Assembly: GCA_028622995.1 (NCBI GenBank)
Contig: JAJQJQ010000031.1
Coordinates: forward strand, 1,612,001-1,676,000
Direction of reading: 5' to 3'
DNA: 64,000 bases
Source of the DNA: Panagrolaimus kolymaensis
Taxonomy: Eukaryota; Nematoda; Chromadorea; Rhabditida; Panagrolaimidae
Position numbers and translations under genes: made by a program. Positions within the stretch are counted from its first letter, which is position 1. Each line of letters opens with the position of its first letter. Shown piece by piece: positions 12,001 to 22,953 of the stretch. The notes beneath the pieces are model-generated. The model saw only the letters and a list, made by a program, of their open reading frames with translations. It did no database searches and was not told where the DNA came from.

Positions 12001-15000
12001 TGAGAAAGCGTTTACTCCAACGATATTTTGGTTGTGAAGCAGTTCAAAATAATAATAATAATGGACCATCAATACTTATGAAAAATATTAATGTGGCTGC
12101 AGTACAAAGCGTGACAGAAGGAGGTGTAAATAAAAAAGGTAATTTGCGGTGATTTCAAATATTTCGATAAATAAAAAGTTTGATTTTAGACCACATTTTT
12201 GATAGTGAATTACAACCACTTAGGCATATTTCTCTTCATGAAATTCAATGCAAATTAAACGATGCTGGAGCTGTTGGTAAGCTTTATCCCTAACTTTCGT
12301 GCAGAGACATACATTTTTAAATTTCAATTACAAAAATTTCGTGATTAGACCAGCTTTAAAAAACCATTACATAAATCAATTTTTTTTCAGAATTGGTTAT
12401 CGATTTGATAGTTATGGATCCATCACATGAAATCTTTCTTAAATCATGCCAGCTCGCAAAAGCTTTGCTCCATGAAGGCAACGAAGAAGTTCAAAATGCT
12501 TTTTACAAACTCCTTCGAGAAAAGAAAGTAGCAGGCAAATTTTTTAAAGCTTTCATAATCAAATTGCAAGCTGCTCAAAATCGTCTTAAAAATGATATGA
12601 TGTCTGGAAATAATGTCAAAGCAAAAGGAGGTAACTATAGTAAGCAAACAAAAAAAAGACCAAGCAAGCACAAATCACTTAATTTTCTTAATTATTTATT
12701 TTTTAACAAAGCTTCATTTTTTGGTTTCTTAATTTTTAGTTTTTTGTAAAGTAAAATTATTTAGTTTCAGCACTTTCATCGACGTCAATCAGTAGACGTT
12801 GTGAGTAATTTTTTGTTATTTTTTTCATTTTGAGTTTTTTCTTTTCTTTTTAAACTTCTTGTGATTGTCTACTTTTCACCCTTTATTTTTTTATTAATAA
12901 AAAATACTAACTTCACACTATTTTTCCCCCCAGCTTTTTTTTCTTTTAGTCTTTTAACTTTTTTAAAAGCAGGCGATTTATGAAATATTTTTGCAGCCTC
13001 AAATGCCATGACTCCTCTTCCATTTGGAACCGAGCAAAATGTATTTGAACAAATTGGAAATAATCTTCAAGCAGGCACTCGACAATCATCCATTTCGGAT
13101 AATGCTTTAAATGCTGGAGATTATGCAGCAATGAATTATTCGGGAAGTTTACCGGATATTTCAAATTATCAAGATGAAGAAAAATTGAGGGATACTTTAC
13201 CCTCTGAAGTTGCAATAATTGAACCTATTTTGCGATTTCTCCAACTTCTATGCGAAAATCATAATTCTATGCTTCAAAATTTCCTTCGAACTCAAGGTGG
13301 AAGACCTGATTATAATTTAGTTGCAGAAACTTTGATGTTTTTGGACACCGTTTGTGGAAGCACAAAAGGAAGTTTGGGAGTTTTTGGTGAAATTGGAGAA
13401 CACAACTTTTCACTCATCACTCAAACTTTGATTACTTTGACCGAATTTTGCCAGGGCCCATGCCACGAAAATCAAAATACTTTGGCCATGCATGAATCAA
13501 ATGGATTAGATATTATTATTTCCTTAGTTCTCAATGACATTAAACCTTTGGCAGATGACCACATGGAATTGGCTTTGGAAATAAAAAGTAATGCATCAAA
13601 ACTTTTACTTGCAATTATGGAATCAAGGCATGATAGTGAAAATGCTGAAAGAGTCCTTAAAAATATGGCTCATATGTCCGGCGGACCTAAACAATTGATT
13701 AAAGCGATTACTCAAGCATTTGAAATGTCAACTTCAAATGATTATCAAGTAACAAAAGTTAGGAAAGCTCTCGAAGCTCATCATGTAAGTAGTAGCACAC
13801 GATAAAAACTTTTTTATAAAGAATTTGTCTTCCAACGAAAATTTTTAAATCCCTTTCAATAATTTTGAATAATTTAGAATACCAATGTTCGAGTCCCCGA
13901 AATATCTGTAAACCATTATGATAGCGGCGAACACCATAAAATTAAAACTTTGAGCGCCGTTCAACAACAACAGCAACTAGACCCAATTAAACGTGGCTCT
14001 CAATGCATGCAAAGTTCCACCATCGTTGATCCCAAAGAAGTGGGTCACAATGTTTACATCCTCGCTCATCAACTTTCTCGCCACAATGAAGAATTAGCAG
14101 ATTTATTAAATCCTGATAAAGTTAAAGATCCAAAAGTGAGAGATGCTTTAACTTTTTATAAAGAACATACAGCTCAAATTGAAGTAAGTCCAAAAAAATT
14201 AAAACATTGTTTCCTACCACGAATTTTTTTATTTATTTCAGATTGTTCGAAGCGATCGAAAAATGGAAAGAGTTGTGTTTCCAATTCACGAAATTTGTTC
14301 ATATTTAACTCCCGAAACAAAACAAAATGTTTTTGTTAATACTGAAAGGGATGCTCAAGGAAGTAAAGTTCAAGATTTCTTTAATGGTTGGGAAGCAATG
14401 TATGAAGAAATGAAATGGCAAAAGAAGCTTCAAGATCGAGTGTTTTTGAGTGCAGCGACAAAGAGATTAAGATTTTGGGGAAAAATGGCATTTTATAATG
14501 CAATTTTGGTGAATATTATTGTGGCCCTTAATTATCCTTTCGAAAAACATCCAACTGGATATTGTAAGTTTTTGAACAAAAAAGCATAAAATTTGCATAT
14601 TTAAATCACTTTTTTCAGTGGATTTGGGCGGCTACAGTCCCATTTTATATACACTCATTTTATCAATATTTATTTATTTTTATAGTTCTTGGAATGACGG
14701 GTAATTTATTTTTAATATTTTCTTTTCAATAGAATTAAATATTATTTCTTTGTAGGACCACATTTGCAATACATAAAAGCTCTCAGTTGGGTATATTTGC
14801 ACTTATGTCAAGTTTTATTGTATTATCTATGGCTTATATAGGAAATATGTCTACATTGTATATTATTGGAATTTATCAGGTAAAAGACAAACATTAATTG
14901 TGTTGGAACGAAAAAATTAAAAAAATTAATTTTTAGTTGCTAAATAAAATAATGCATTTGGTCAGTTATATTGGAAATCGAGGGTTGATAGATCGGCCAT

Positions 15001-16309
15001 GGAATGATAGGTTGGTGGATTCTACGATTTGGTATCATACAGCTTATTTAGTTTGTTGTTTATTGGGTTTATTAGTGCATCCATTTATTTATTCATTACT
15101 CGTAAGCAACCTTAACTTTTTTGGAACAAATCCCTGATTTTTTTGATTTTTAGCTATTTGACATTGTTGCAAGTGAAGACACCCTTCGAAATGTTATTCG
15201 CTCAGTAACTCGAAATTGGCAATCAATTATTTTGACTGGATTATTAGCCCTAATTTTGGTGTATCACTTTTCCATTTTGGGTTATCTATTTTTCCAACAC
15301 GATTTCCGTCTTGAAGTTGAAAAACAAGAAATTGCTGCTATTATAAATGGTGCTCCAACTTGTAATTCTCCTGATCAAACTTATTCTTTCGCTAATGAAC
15401 AAGGAGGCCAACAACAAAATTGCAATGTAGCGGCAGTGGCGTTGGAGGGAATGGAAAGTGACGATAAATATCCATCGTGTGATACTTTGATTATGTGCAT
15501 AATCACTACCCTTAATTGGGGTCTCAGAAATGGCGGAGGTATAGGCGATGTTTTAAGGAACTCCCATCCAAATGTATGTTTTTTAAAATAAATTTAAGCC
15601 CTTTAAAACTAAAAATTTTTAGGAACCTTTATTTTTATGGAGAATTATTTACGATCTCTCCTTTTTCATCGTAGTTATTATTATTGTTCTCAATCTTATT
15701 TTTGGTGTGATTATTGATACTTTTGGAGATTTGAGAACAGAAAAAAATGAAAAAGAAGATATTCTTAAAAATACTTGCTTTATTTGTGGATTGGAACGTG
15801 GTAGATTTGATAATAAAGCTGTCACCTTTGAAGAGCACAATGAAAATGAACATAATTTATGGCATTATTTATATTTTATTGTTTGGCTGCAAATTAAAGA
15901 TGAAACTGAATTCACTGGACCTGAAAGTTATGTGGCTCAATCTGTCAAAGTAAGTTCCAGACAAAAATGTTTCAAACAAAAAATTAAATAAATTTTCTCT
16001 TTGAGACGAAAAATTTTACAGTAGTTAATTACTTTTTTTTGTAGGAGCGAAATCGAGATTGGTTCCCTCGAATGCAAGCAATTTCCCTAAAAGAAGAAAA
16101 CACCGATTCTGATCAGCTTGAAATAAAAGATTTACAAGAACAAATGCGTATGTGTCAAACCGCATTAAAAGATATGGGAAAACGCTTCCAAGATTTACAA
16201 CAGGTATTAACATATGTTTCTAAAGCTTAGCTACGCTACTGCATTTTAACATTTTTACATAATAAATTAATGAATTAATTTTTTTTAGATTTTGACTGAT
16301 TTGGCCTAA
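1..16309 (+). CDS. itr-1: Inositol 1,4,5-trisphosphate receptor (5' end outside window)
   Basis: ER calcium-release channel gated by IP3. The protein enters at [13 protein letters not shown] (end of the ligand-binding region) and runs through the RIH and RIH-associated helical domains, six membrane segments, the pore filter GGGIGDVLR, the inner helix [15 protein letters not shown], the zinc-finger-like linker [13 protein letters not shown] and a C-terminal coiled coil. Exons: 1-107, 243-995, 1207-1663, 1721-1841, 1957-2159, 2215-2317, 2524-2799 joined to 6869-7007 (split by a transposon), 7299-7827, 9972-10931, 11151-11516, 11991-12138, 12190-12276, 12391-12639, 12771-12800, 12997-13784, 13878-14183, 14242-14563, 14619-14700, 14756-14879, 14937-15101, 15154-15573, 15623-15949, 16045-16203, 16289-16309. 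Their sum is 2414 codons with a single stop at 16307-16309. A polyadenylation signal AATAAA lies at 16625. The family assignment is secure; whether this allele is functional is open. Confidence 0.97.
2792..2799. repeat. Target-site duplication, left copy (TATATATA)
   Basis: Eight bases identical to 6861-6868, immediately outside the transposon end. Keeping one copy and removing the element restores the receptor reading frame (...[17 protein letters not shown]...), which resembles the vertebrate receptor's continuous sequence at this point. Confidence 0.9.
3352..6177 (-). CDS. hAT-like transposase, 941 aa, uninterrupted
   Basis: Single-exon protein carried by the transposon. Residues 1-140 form a lysine-rich N-terminal region. 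Residues about 146-197 hold an 11-residue repeat ([11 protein letters not shown], three good copies plus diverged ones). Residues about 200-280 look like a coiled coil. The RNase H-like core follows the hAT pattern: SDETT (Asp about 370), LSDKAAT (Asp about 446), then CRLHCLNN (C-x2-H-x-L, about 488). A later [11 protein letters not shown] segment looks like the hAT C-terminal dimerisation region. The tail is rich in Lys and Glu and ends in an acidic stretch. No BED zinc finger was recognised at the N-terminus. The hAT assignment combines these motifs with the 8-bp target duplication; the subfamily is not identified. Confidence 0.85.
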   Translation of the reverse strand: MDRKGEGYANKLKEELLALGFDIDSDINQNPPLEITNFVYFRLLKLFPNLSDRRSKLLQFIGLSHLLNVPETLSLTNLSNFNRDFIKDRESAKKKKDRLEVFYNKLVVLPISKTPIADQERYIKDSDEPVHKKGRFSTSSIVVERISQGCQAVKEVSSQGCQAVKEVSSQGCQAVKEVTSQSCQTVIEKIDQGCQVNLASDTNLKRQLKYHKDKAEELKKTKKDLSSNLSSIFDDYELACDIVEERDETIEKLKEENARLKDELIECHNINAGLNEQGKSGEKVFDLKDKSGRIKLEVQACLGQLTTQCNVAQKKVPIVIRTVSGMFGIKVEGLPSRRTVGRSLDLVRGLNCQQAINVISNCSNFTLLSDETTKRLHKLQTFVINCQKNGETFTFFLGVSEVPNKSAARALEEFQTIIQSIATIGGLEKEEFFDNFVVKIRNLLSDKAATQNLFNKLFIDYRNSVIEKLPHLNEPQKDEVKRVNIFFCRLHCLNNSTQRVLNVFLEHEKLCTNNENLTVPTVLYIIKEFSRLFGKRSAAKHASAGMYETFAAEKKLTFYKIDSFLGHRFNIAYTIAQEILYNKEHLAEFIEKYGDGDKMPELKAALNNDLIILHLHILALIDALICGPMWRLSENSESILETGAHAIALVNFLKRVICNPMSFFLGESPFDAFPASLPTTQQGKEFSKVLKGLPAPPFATEIVTLVSTTLLSYFEKELEPFITGDFAFPDLALERETAGAPSNNRASEASFGLMDHLISTKPNMKPINLSITTLACKNKMFEWLDSLPEKEQEAALVKANDSKKVIAEIAKAKNEHLARELQTHLEKKGQEKAEKELQIRKDKNKVAALIEKYKFWRTPQAVDSAIEKLKKTEALKAVKANLLYRKIVWTPKFEQKWLFKYSHKNHTFTLNELVNNLKTLIAADFIQDENVIQEDDDEMEI
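5587..5742 (-). repeat. 11-codon tandem repeat inside the transposase gene
   Basis: About five copies of a 33-bp unit encode [11 protein letters not shown] and variants; the last two copies ([18 protein letters not shown]) have diverged. Regularly spaced Gly-Cys-Gln triplets stand just before a predicted coiled coil. The near-identical DNA of the middle copies indicates recent unequal expansion. Confidence 0.85.
6233..6340. repeat. 16-bp tandem repeat array, subterminal in the hAT element
   Basis: About seven units of GATGAAACTTTTCTAA with small changes, lying 55-165 bp upstream of the transposase start on its coding strand. Repeated subterminal motifs in hAT elements are commonly transposase-binding sites; that role is inferred here. 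Confidence 0.8.
6580..6598. repeat. Perfect 9-bp inverted repeat in the transposon
   Basis: TGCAGAATT, one spacer base, then AATTCTGCA. It sits between the 16-bp array and the right terminus and could form a small hairpin or be a dimeric protein-binding site. Confidence 0.6.
6861..6868. repeat. Target-site duplication, right copy (TATATATA)
   Basis: Right-hand partner of 2792-2799, directly after the terminal CCCTA of the element. The itr-1 exon resumes at 6869 in the same frame. Confidence 0.9.
8096..9740. repeat. Decayed tandem repeat of about 0.5 kb in a large itr-1 intron
   Basis: The intron 7828-9971 contains about four diverged copies of a unit of about 505-545 bp. The marker AAATATTCAAAA recurs near 8096, 8638, 9146 and 9651. 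The marker TGAATCA-TTATTGATTTTT recurs near 8242, 8803 and 9351. The pair CTCACTGCTGCGC plus poly-A is shared near 8690 and 9208. Short ORFs on both strands here are by-products of poly-A/T runs. Confidence 0.7.
12771..12800 (+). other. itr-1: 30-nt microexon of itr-1
   Basis: Bounded by TTTCAG and GTGAGT and encoding LSSTSISRR, a Ser/Arg-rich segment. The upstream exon has two possible donors, 12631 and 12640, nine bases apart. Both give the same phase, so the microexon can join either in frame. The region corresponds to the variable linker of the receptor family. Confidence 0.75.
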
Positions 16310-17401
16310 CTGCTTTTTGCTTAATTTATTTATTATTAATTTTTACTTACGTGTGTATTATTTGTTTGATAGCTTTTGTAACTTCTTGCCATCCAATAAT
16401 TGCACAAGCGCTTTTTTGCTGCAAAAAAAAACACTTACTTTTTTTATTTTGTGCTAGTCTGCTTTTTTTTAAATTTAGATTTTTTATATTGTTAGTTTCT
16501 TATTTTATTTGTTATTTTTTGTATTTTTTTTTCCGGTTCAACACTCCATACATATTTGTGCCTGTTAAGGGTTTTTCTTTTTCATTGTTTATTTTTTTGA
16601 TATATATTTTTGAAGAAAGTTTCTAATAAAGTTGTTTAGAAATTAATCACTCATTTTTTATAAATGAAAAAATACACAAGTAAATTTTTAAAAAATTTAC
16701 ATAAAAAAGTAGCGAGACTTTGGAAAAACGAATGAATTTTTTTATTTTTTACTCAAAACTTAATAAACATCCACTATAAAAATATAAATATCTCTTTTTC
16801 GCAAATGGTAAATAGTTGGAGGCACATCATTTGAGTGAAAAAAAAAAAAGAGAAAGAAGAGACAGTTAAATCCGAAAGCAAGTAATCGTAATGCCATATA
16901 GCATGTGATCAAGCAACCATGAGACATACTAATTTCCGTTTTCTAAAATATATATTTTGAAAGCTGAAAACGTAAACCTTTTTTCACAATGTAAAATTTT
17001 TTAAAATTGTTTTTTCTTTTTGTTTCAAGGAGGAAACAAAGAAATAAATTCGTTTAGATCCAATAAGTCATTCCATTGTTTCAAAGGTTCATTCGATTTT
17101 GTGGTGGAACCTGAATATTTACTTCTCTGGTATATACCATTCCTCCATTATTCAAATTGCCCGCCTTTAAAACTCCTACCACGAACTAGCCTCAATGCCT
17201 CTCGCGTATTATTCTCTTCCGTTCGTTGTTTTAGAATTCAGTAATCTTTCATTTTCTCTTTTTCAAATTTCTTGACGTGATTAGAAAAAAGCGCGCTTCA
17301 CTTGCTTAAATAAATCAAAGAAAAGATTTTTTCAATTTTTACTTTTTTTATTGTAAACTTTATTGATGTTCTATTTTTTAGCGGTCATCCAACAAAATAA
17401 C
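16310..17401. other. itr-1 3' UTR and intergenic DNA
   Basis: Holds the AATAAA at 16625. A short ORF around 17020-17244 has no recognisable family and no splice logic. The end forms the upstream region of the next gene, with an acceptor-like TTTTTTAG at 17374-17381. Confidence 0.6.
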
Positions 17402-17720
17402 ATGGCTGGTGAACGTCTATCTGCTCGAGCTACTAGTAGAAAGTGCATTTCTATCGCCGCCGGTGCTAAAGTTTGTTATTTTTACTTATACTCTGATTCT
17501 ACCATTATCAAGATATTTATAGAGAATGCCACCAACAAGACGAATAACCCGAGCTGCTGCAAGAGAAATGACTTTTGAAGAACGTGCTGCAATACTTCCC
17601 GATCTTCCACCATTACCTTTTGAAGAATCTGCGGCTTTACTTCCTCAACTTCGACCAAGAAAAGAAGCTGGTGGTGATCAATGTCGAGATGAACCTTTAA
17701 TTTTTTTAAAGCCTTTGTAA
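17402..17720 (+). CDS. Small basic protein of unknown function, 88 aa
   Basis: Two exons, 17402-17470 and 17523-17720, joined across a 52-bp intron. The ATG follows an acceptor-like ATTTTTTAG by about 20 bases, suggesting trans-splicing, and AATAAA follows at about 17762. The N-terminal half is rich in Arg, Ala, Ser and Thr. The second exon has two similar blocks, MTFEERAAILPDLPPLP and FEESAALLPQLRPR, that look like an internal duplication of a short Leu/Pro motif. No membrane segment or known domain was recognised. It is accepted as a gene for its upstream acceptor, clean splice and poly(A) signal. Confidence 0.6.
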
Positions 17721-18988
17721 TTTTTTTATAACCGTTTCTCTTTTTTGTTTTTCTGTTGTTCAAATAAATGTTTAAAAATAATTTCATTAACTTTTTATAA
17801 TTTTTCTCAACAAAAGTATTTCGGCAAAAAAGTTTTAAATAAACCCTTTAAAAAATAGCAGAGAATTTGAAATAATAGGCTTTAATAGTTAAGTTTGAAC
17901 GGGACAGATCACAAATTTAACAAACGATAAAAAGGTAAAAAGTGAGCAAGTATTCAACAATTTTAGTCAAAGAATATAAATGACAAAAAAACTCTTCTGG
18001 CTAAGTTTTTATCTCAAATGGCAAATTAACAAGATTAAATTAAACAAAAGTTAAGCACGTTAATAAAAAATAAGCAAGTAAATTAATGTTGAAGTCATAT
18101 GTACGATAATGCAGACGTGCAGAATTTAAAAAGCAACAGGCGACCTTGTACCCGAATTATAGCCTAATTTAAACTTTTTTTACCTAATTCATTCGAAATC
18201 GTTTTATTTTTTCATCAATCATTCTCGAGTTTTTTCGGACACTTTGGAAGTTTAAAGGACGAAGAAGAAGAAATGCTTCTTCCGCGAATTATTTTCGCTC
18301 CCTTTGTAAATCAAAAATTAATACTATGATGCCTTAATTCGATTGCATTCCAATTTAATTTATGTCTCGTCAAAAAATAAAATACCCCACCCTAAAAAGA
18401 CAAAACTTTATAGTTAATTCCGACATGTACACATACATATACAACAAGTAACAAGCCATTACGGGAAAGAAAAAAAAAAGTTTTCAAGATAGAAATTATG
18501 GTGTTAGTGTTGATGACTTTTTTTCCAACGGAAACTCTTGTTCGTTATCAAAATAAAAAATCAGTCATTTAAGTTTATGTGTGCATGGGCAAAAGCTACA
18601 TATTTGTTGGTTCTTCGTCTTCTTCTTGCATTGAATTTAATGGAGGAGTGTTTTAGAAATACACCAACATTAATTTTGAAGAACAAATAATAGTCACACG
18701 AAAGTAAGTTGAAAAGTAGTAATAATCTTATCAGACACACCATATTATTTCTGTCACAGAAAGAAAAAAGAAAAATAAGCATAAGTTGTTGATGGTCGAA
18801 CGAACGCTTAAACCCTTGAATTAAAGCTCAAAGAATATTATCAATTTCAAATATTTTTTATTTTTAAGCTCTTTAAAGATGGTTATTGGCAATTGCATAG
18901 GCAAATAAAATTAATTATTTTTTGGTATTTTGCACGATATTTATTTTCCGTTGTTGGTTGGATTTTTGTGGACTAGAAATCTGGGAGA
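17721..18988. other. Intergenic DNA
   Basis: AT-rich with no supported coding frame. The last 100 bases may contain an unrecognised 5' exon of the ceramide synthase-like gene, since that protein looks short at its N-terminus. Confidence 0.5.
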
Positions 18989-20003
18989 ATGTTGAACCCA
19001 ATATTTGATTTCGAGGAAAATAGCAACCCTAATGAAAGTATTAGCAACCTTTGTCTCGCATTTGGCTCTGTTTTGTGTGGCGCTAAATTTTTGGAGATTT
19101 CCAAAAAACTGTATTTTTATTTCCATGAAAACGCATCCATTGTAAAAGAATTTATTTGGATGTTATTCTGCCATGGATTTTTATTATTTTATGCTTTGGT
19201 TTTACTTTTTTATTATCCTTTATTAACTCAAAAATTTGCATGGGAATCTTGGCCTAATCAAAAACTTATTCCAGAATTACAAGTTTATTACTGGTTGCAA
19301 GCTTCTTTTTACACATATTTACTTTTAAGGTTTGATTTTTTAATTTAGCTTTAAGTTGAATTTTTTTTGTAGTGAAGTAGCAGAATCGAAAAAAGCAAAT
19401 AATACTTTCATGTTGCATCATATTGTCACGGTTACTTTATTATTTTTAAGTTATTTATGTAATATTACTCGTTTTGCATCTCAAATTACTTTCGTTCATA
19501 ATATTTCTGATGTTTTTCTGTAAGTTTTTTCTCCTTTTTTTATCAGTCATTCTTTACTCTACCATTTGTTGTCTATCGAGAGTGTGTTTATTTTTGGGCC
19601 CATTCATAGATAGTTTTCCAGAAAAACTGTATTTTTGAACACTTTTTTTTATCTCAAAATAAATTTAACTTTTTTTTCGCTTTAAAAAGCATTTTTATTT
19701 TTCAGATTTGCAATGAAAATAATAAACAACACCCAATCTTTTGAATGGGCAAAGCCATATTTTACTTTATTATTTAAACTTTCATGGATTATAACTCGAT
19801 TAATTATTCTACCATTTATTATTACTCCAACAGCTGTATATGAAATAAGTATAATTTTAAATGAAAGTTTTTGGTGGCCGCTGCATTTTGCTCAACCATA
19901 TGGATTACGAATTTTATTCTTTTTATATTTAAGTTTATTAAGTATACATATTTATTGGACAATTTTAGTTTTTTTTAAAGGTTTAAAAAAGATTACAAAT
20001 TAA
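18989..20003 (+). CDS. Ceramide synthase-like TLC-domain protein
   Basis: Enzymes of this family (LAG1/CerS; HYL-1, HYL-2 and LAGR-1 in C. elegans) acylate sphingoid bases in the ER membrane. Exons 18989-19329, 19373-19519 and 19706-20003 give 261 residues. The Lag1 motif is clear: HHIVTVTLLFLSY, NITR and then HNISDVFL, including the paired His and the later HN-x2-SD. Several hydrophobic segments surround it (FIWMLFCHGFLLFYALVLLF, WIITRLIILPF). The family is usually 350-400 residues, so the N-terminal membrane segment is either lost or in an unrecognised upstream exon; an in-frame stop lies just before this ATG. AATAAA follows at about 20016, converging on the TGF-beta gene. Confidence 0.88.
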
Positions 20004-20177
20004 AAGTAAAAAAATAATAAAGTTTTTTAAAGCAAAAAATTAACATTTTTTTGTATGAGATTCAGAAACTGAGTAAATAAAGTAACAAAATTAATAAATT
20101 TTCTTTTAATAAAAAAAATAATATCTTTAGTTTTTTTATACAATAAAAAATTGTTATGAGGGTAATTAAAAAATTAT

Positions 20178-22953
20178 TTATAAGCAACTGCAAGAAGAAA
20201 CTACCATTCTTGGGAAATTTTTGAGGACAACATTTCCAATTTCATCGAAGAAAAGCATAGTTAAGGAATCCATTTTATCTGGAGCGCAACAAACTTTGGG
20301 GATGTTTGGGTAAATGCTCATGGTATTGACGAGGGATTGAATTAGAGCATGATTGGATGGGTTTGCGTCCTGAAGAGAAAAAATTTATTTTAAAAAATTT
20401 AACACTAATTTTTTTGGGTTTCGGCTAAGTTAAATTTTCAAAGCCGCTTACCAAATTTAATGGAAATTCACAACTTCCAGCGCAATAATAAGCATCAAAA
20501 TAATTAGGTTCTATAACAACATCATGCCATCCAATATCTCGAAAGCTTACAGAAAACTTTCGACGTCCGCAAGGTTGATTATTTGTCATTTGTTTTCCCT
20601 CTTTTCCTAATAGCAAAACTTTTAAACTATTATTATCAGAAGTTGATTTATTTTCTTTTGTTTTCGCGCCATTTACATTATCATCCTCATCGACTTGGCC
20701 AAAACCCATCATAGGATCATTAAATAATTTTGGTTTAAAGCGGCGATTTTTGCGTCGGCGATTTCGCTAAAAAACAAATCAATCAATTTTTGTGGGTAAA
20801 ATTTTTTGGTGAGAACAATTTTTTTTTCTTACATGTTTTCTCGCAGTTAAAGCTTTAGGCCCATTTTTAGCAAATTCTTCCATTTGTTGTTGCAATAAAT
20901 TTTCTCGACTTCGATACATGGGAGTAGTTTCACCTTCAATAAATTTAATTTCTTTATTATTCTCATTTCCCATATCATGATTGTATGTGTAATAGGAGGC
21001 TACCATGGAAGGGGAAGAAGAACGTTTAACTCGATTGCCATGAATTTGATTTTCTTCAATTAGGTCATCATCACCTGCAGCAGCAGCAGCTTGGGTGTCG
21101 TCTTCGTCTTCGAGGCTATCATCATCGTCGTCAGGGTTGTCAGTTGGAAGTCTGCTGCTAGGAATTAATTTAGTTGTGGTGTAAACCAATAAAAATGGAG
21201 TATTTCGACGAAGAACGGATTCAGAGTTAAGGAGATGGCCATTACGGTAAAACTAAAAATAGCAGACGATTAGTTTGTCGTCTCTGCCTCACTTGAACCC
21301 GATTTACCTGAACCATTAAGCTACTCAAATTGGATCTCATCGAATCATCAGTCAAATCTCGACAATCAAAAATCACCCAATGTTTATTTTTACTTGCCAA
21401 TCGTTCAGCTGGCAAAGTAACATATTGTCCATATTTTGCTTCCTTTTCCGATTGTTGACATGATGGACAAACAATTTGTAAACCAATCCCACGCTTTCCA
21501 TGTTTATGCCCTCGAGTTTTATGGCGTTGATTAAAATGCAATTCAGCTTTTAATATCTACAAAAAAACAGATATTAAACATAACTTTTCTTATTGCAATG
21601 TTTTTTTGAGGAAAAGAAATAAAACTAACTTCTTCATTTTTATGGATTGCATTGAGCTTAAAAATCAAAGCATTGGCACCATTGAAAGTTCCTATAAAAA
21701 ATATTTTTTTATTTGTTTGTTGCTTTTTTAAAAATTCTTGCGTGAAAAAATGAAGAATCAAGTAAAAAAAGTTTTTTTATGGGAAAAAAAGTGACAATAC
21801 ACTTGAGACAAATTTATTTATTTTTATTTTTAAAGATTCATATTTCCTTTGAGATTTTGTCACATTTTTTGGTAGAGAAAAAAATGAGTTTTTTGCAACT
21901 TTTTTTCTCACAAACTTTTCGCTTTTATTCTTCCCGAAAAAGTGGTTTTTAAAAATAAAAAAAGTAATCAAAACTTCCTCAAAAAAAAAGAAGTGAGAAA
22001 ATTTATGTTAATTATTTTAAGCGTTCATTCATGCAAAAAAATTTCCCATGCCAAACTTTTTTTTTCTTGGACAAAACTTGCAACAGCAAAAAATGATTCA
22101 AAGAAAATTAGACAGATGCAATCATAATATACCGGAAACATTTTCATTCATAAAAAAAAGGAAAAAGAATAGTTAGTTTGTCTTTGGCAGTTATGCAAAT
22201 AAACAATGAAAAGTAATTATCGCTTCCTTTTCTTTTTTAATTTTTTCTTCTGGTCTCTTTCTTTCTTGCAAAAGACAAGTATGGGATTATCTTCTTTGTT
22301 GTTCAAATAAACTTTTTTCGAGGACTTCTTTCTTTCGATATAATTTTTTAAAGAAAGACAGAGAGCGAATTAGAAGAAATATTGATACAGTAAGAAATGG
22401 ATGAGGCTGACTTACCAATAACGGGAGTGACAGATCGAACAATATTTTCTTCAGTATCGAATTCTTTGCTATTATATTCTTCAAAGAGATTTTTCATGTA
22501 TTCTGTAGCCGGGTTGTTTAAGTTTCTATGGGCGAAATCTGGAAATTACAAAAATTAAAAAAGTAAAATTATTCTTTAAAAAGCAAAAAAATGAAAGAAA
22601 GCTTTTTAACAATTTTTTATTTTAAAAATTATAAACAGCGAAAAAAATTTAAGTATTATTTTTTTAATTGTAAAAAGTACTTGCGAAAAAATTTTATTTG
22701 ACTTTTTTAAATTTTGAAAGAAAAAAGTATTGAACTGACCAGAATTTGATGGAGGCTGTTTGAAATCAAGCAACTTTTGAACAGTTTTATGCAAAACATC
22801 TTTTTGAGTTTCAACACTATCAGGAGATAATTTATTAAAAACTTCTTTAGCTCTTTGATATTCTTCTTGATGAATATAACCAAATATCGATGGAATTATA
22901 AAAGAAAATGAAAAAAGGCAATAAATATGCCAAAAAAATAATAATTTTTTCAT
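20178..22953 (-). CDS. TGF-beta superfamily ligand (BMP/GDF-like), complete
   Basis: Secreted dimeric growth factor precursor. Exons from the 5' end: 22740-22953, 22416-22538, 21630-21691, 21308-21556, 20833-21252, 20452-20766, 20178-20369, giving 524 residues. It starts with a signal peptide (MKKLLFFWHIYCLFSFSF), followed by a propeptide (ILKAELHFNQRH...), an acidic linker of Asp/Glu plus poly-Ala, and the basic run RNRRRKNRR suited to furin-type cleavage. The mature domain has all seven cysteines: PCGRRK, YYCAGSC, KVCCAPD, SCSC. SFRDIGW, FDAYYC and CCAPDKM read closest, by eye, to the BMP3/GDF10 type. The nematode orthologue (a TIG-2-like ligand is possible) cannot be fixed without a tree. 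Confidence 0.93.

Noticed and set aside
17020..17244. 74-codon ORF upstream of the small basic protein
   Set aside because: No domain, no splice or poly(A) logic, and no joining to neighbours in frame.
22606..22739. Extension of the TGF-beta first exon as a 115-residue stand-alone secreted protein
   Set aside because: The donor at 22739 and the in-frame next exon show that the ORF tail is intron read-through.
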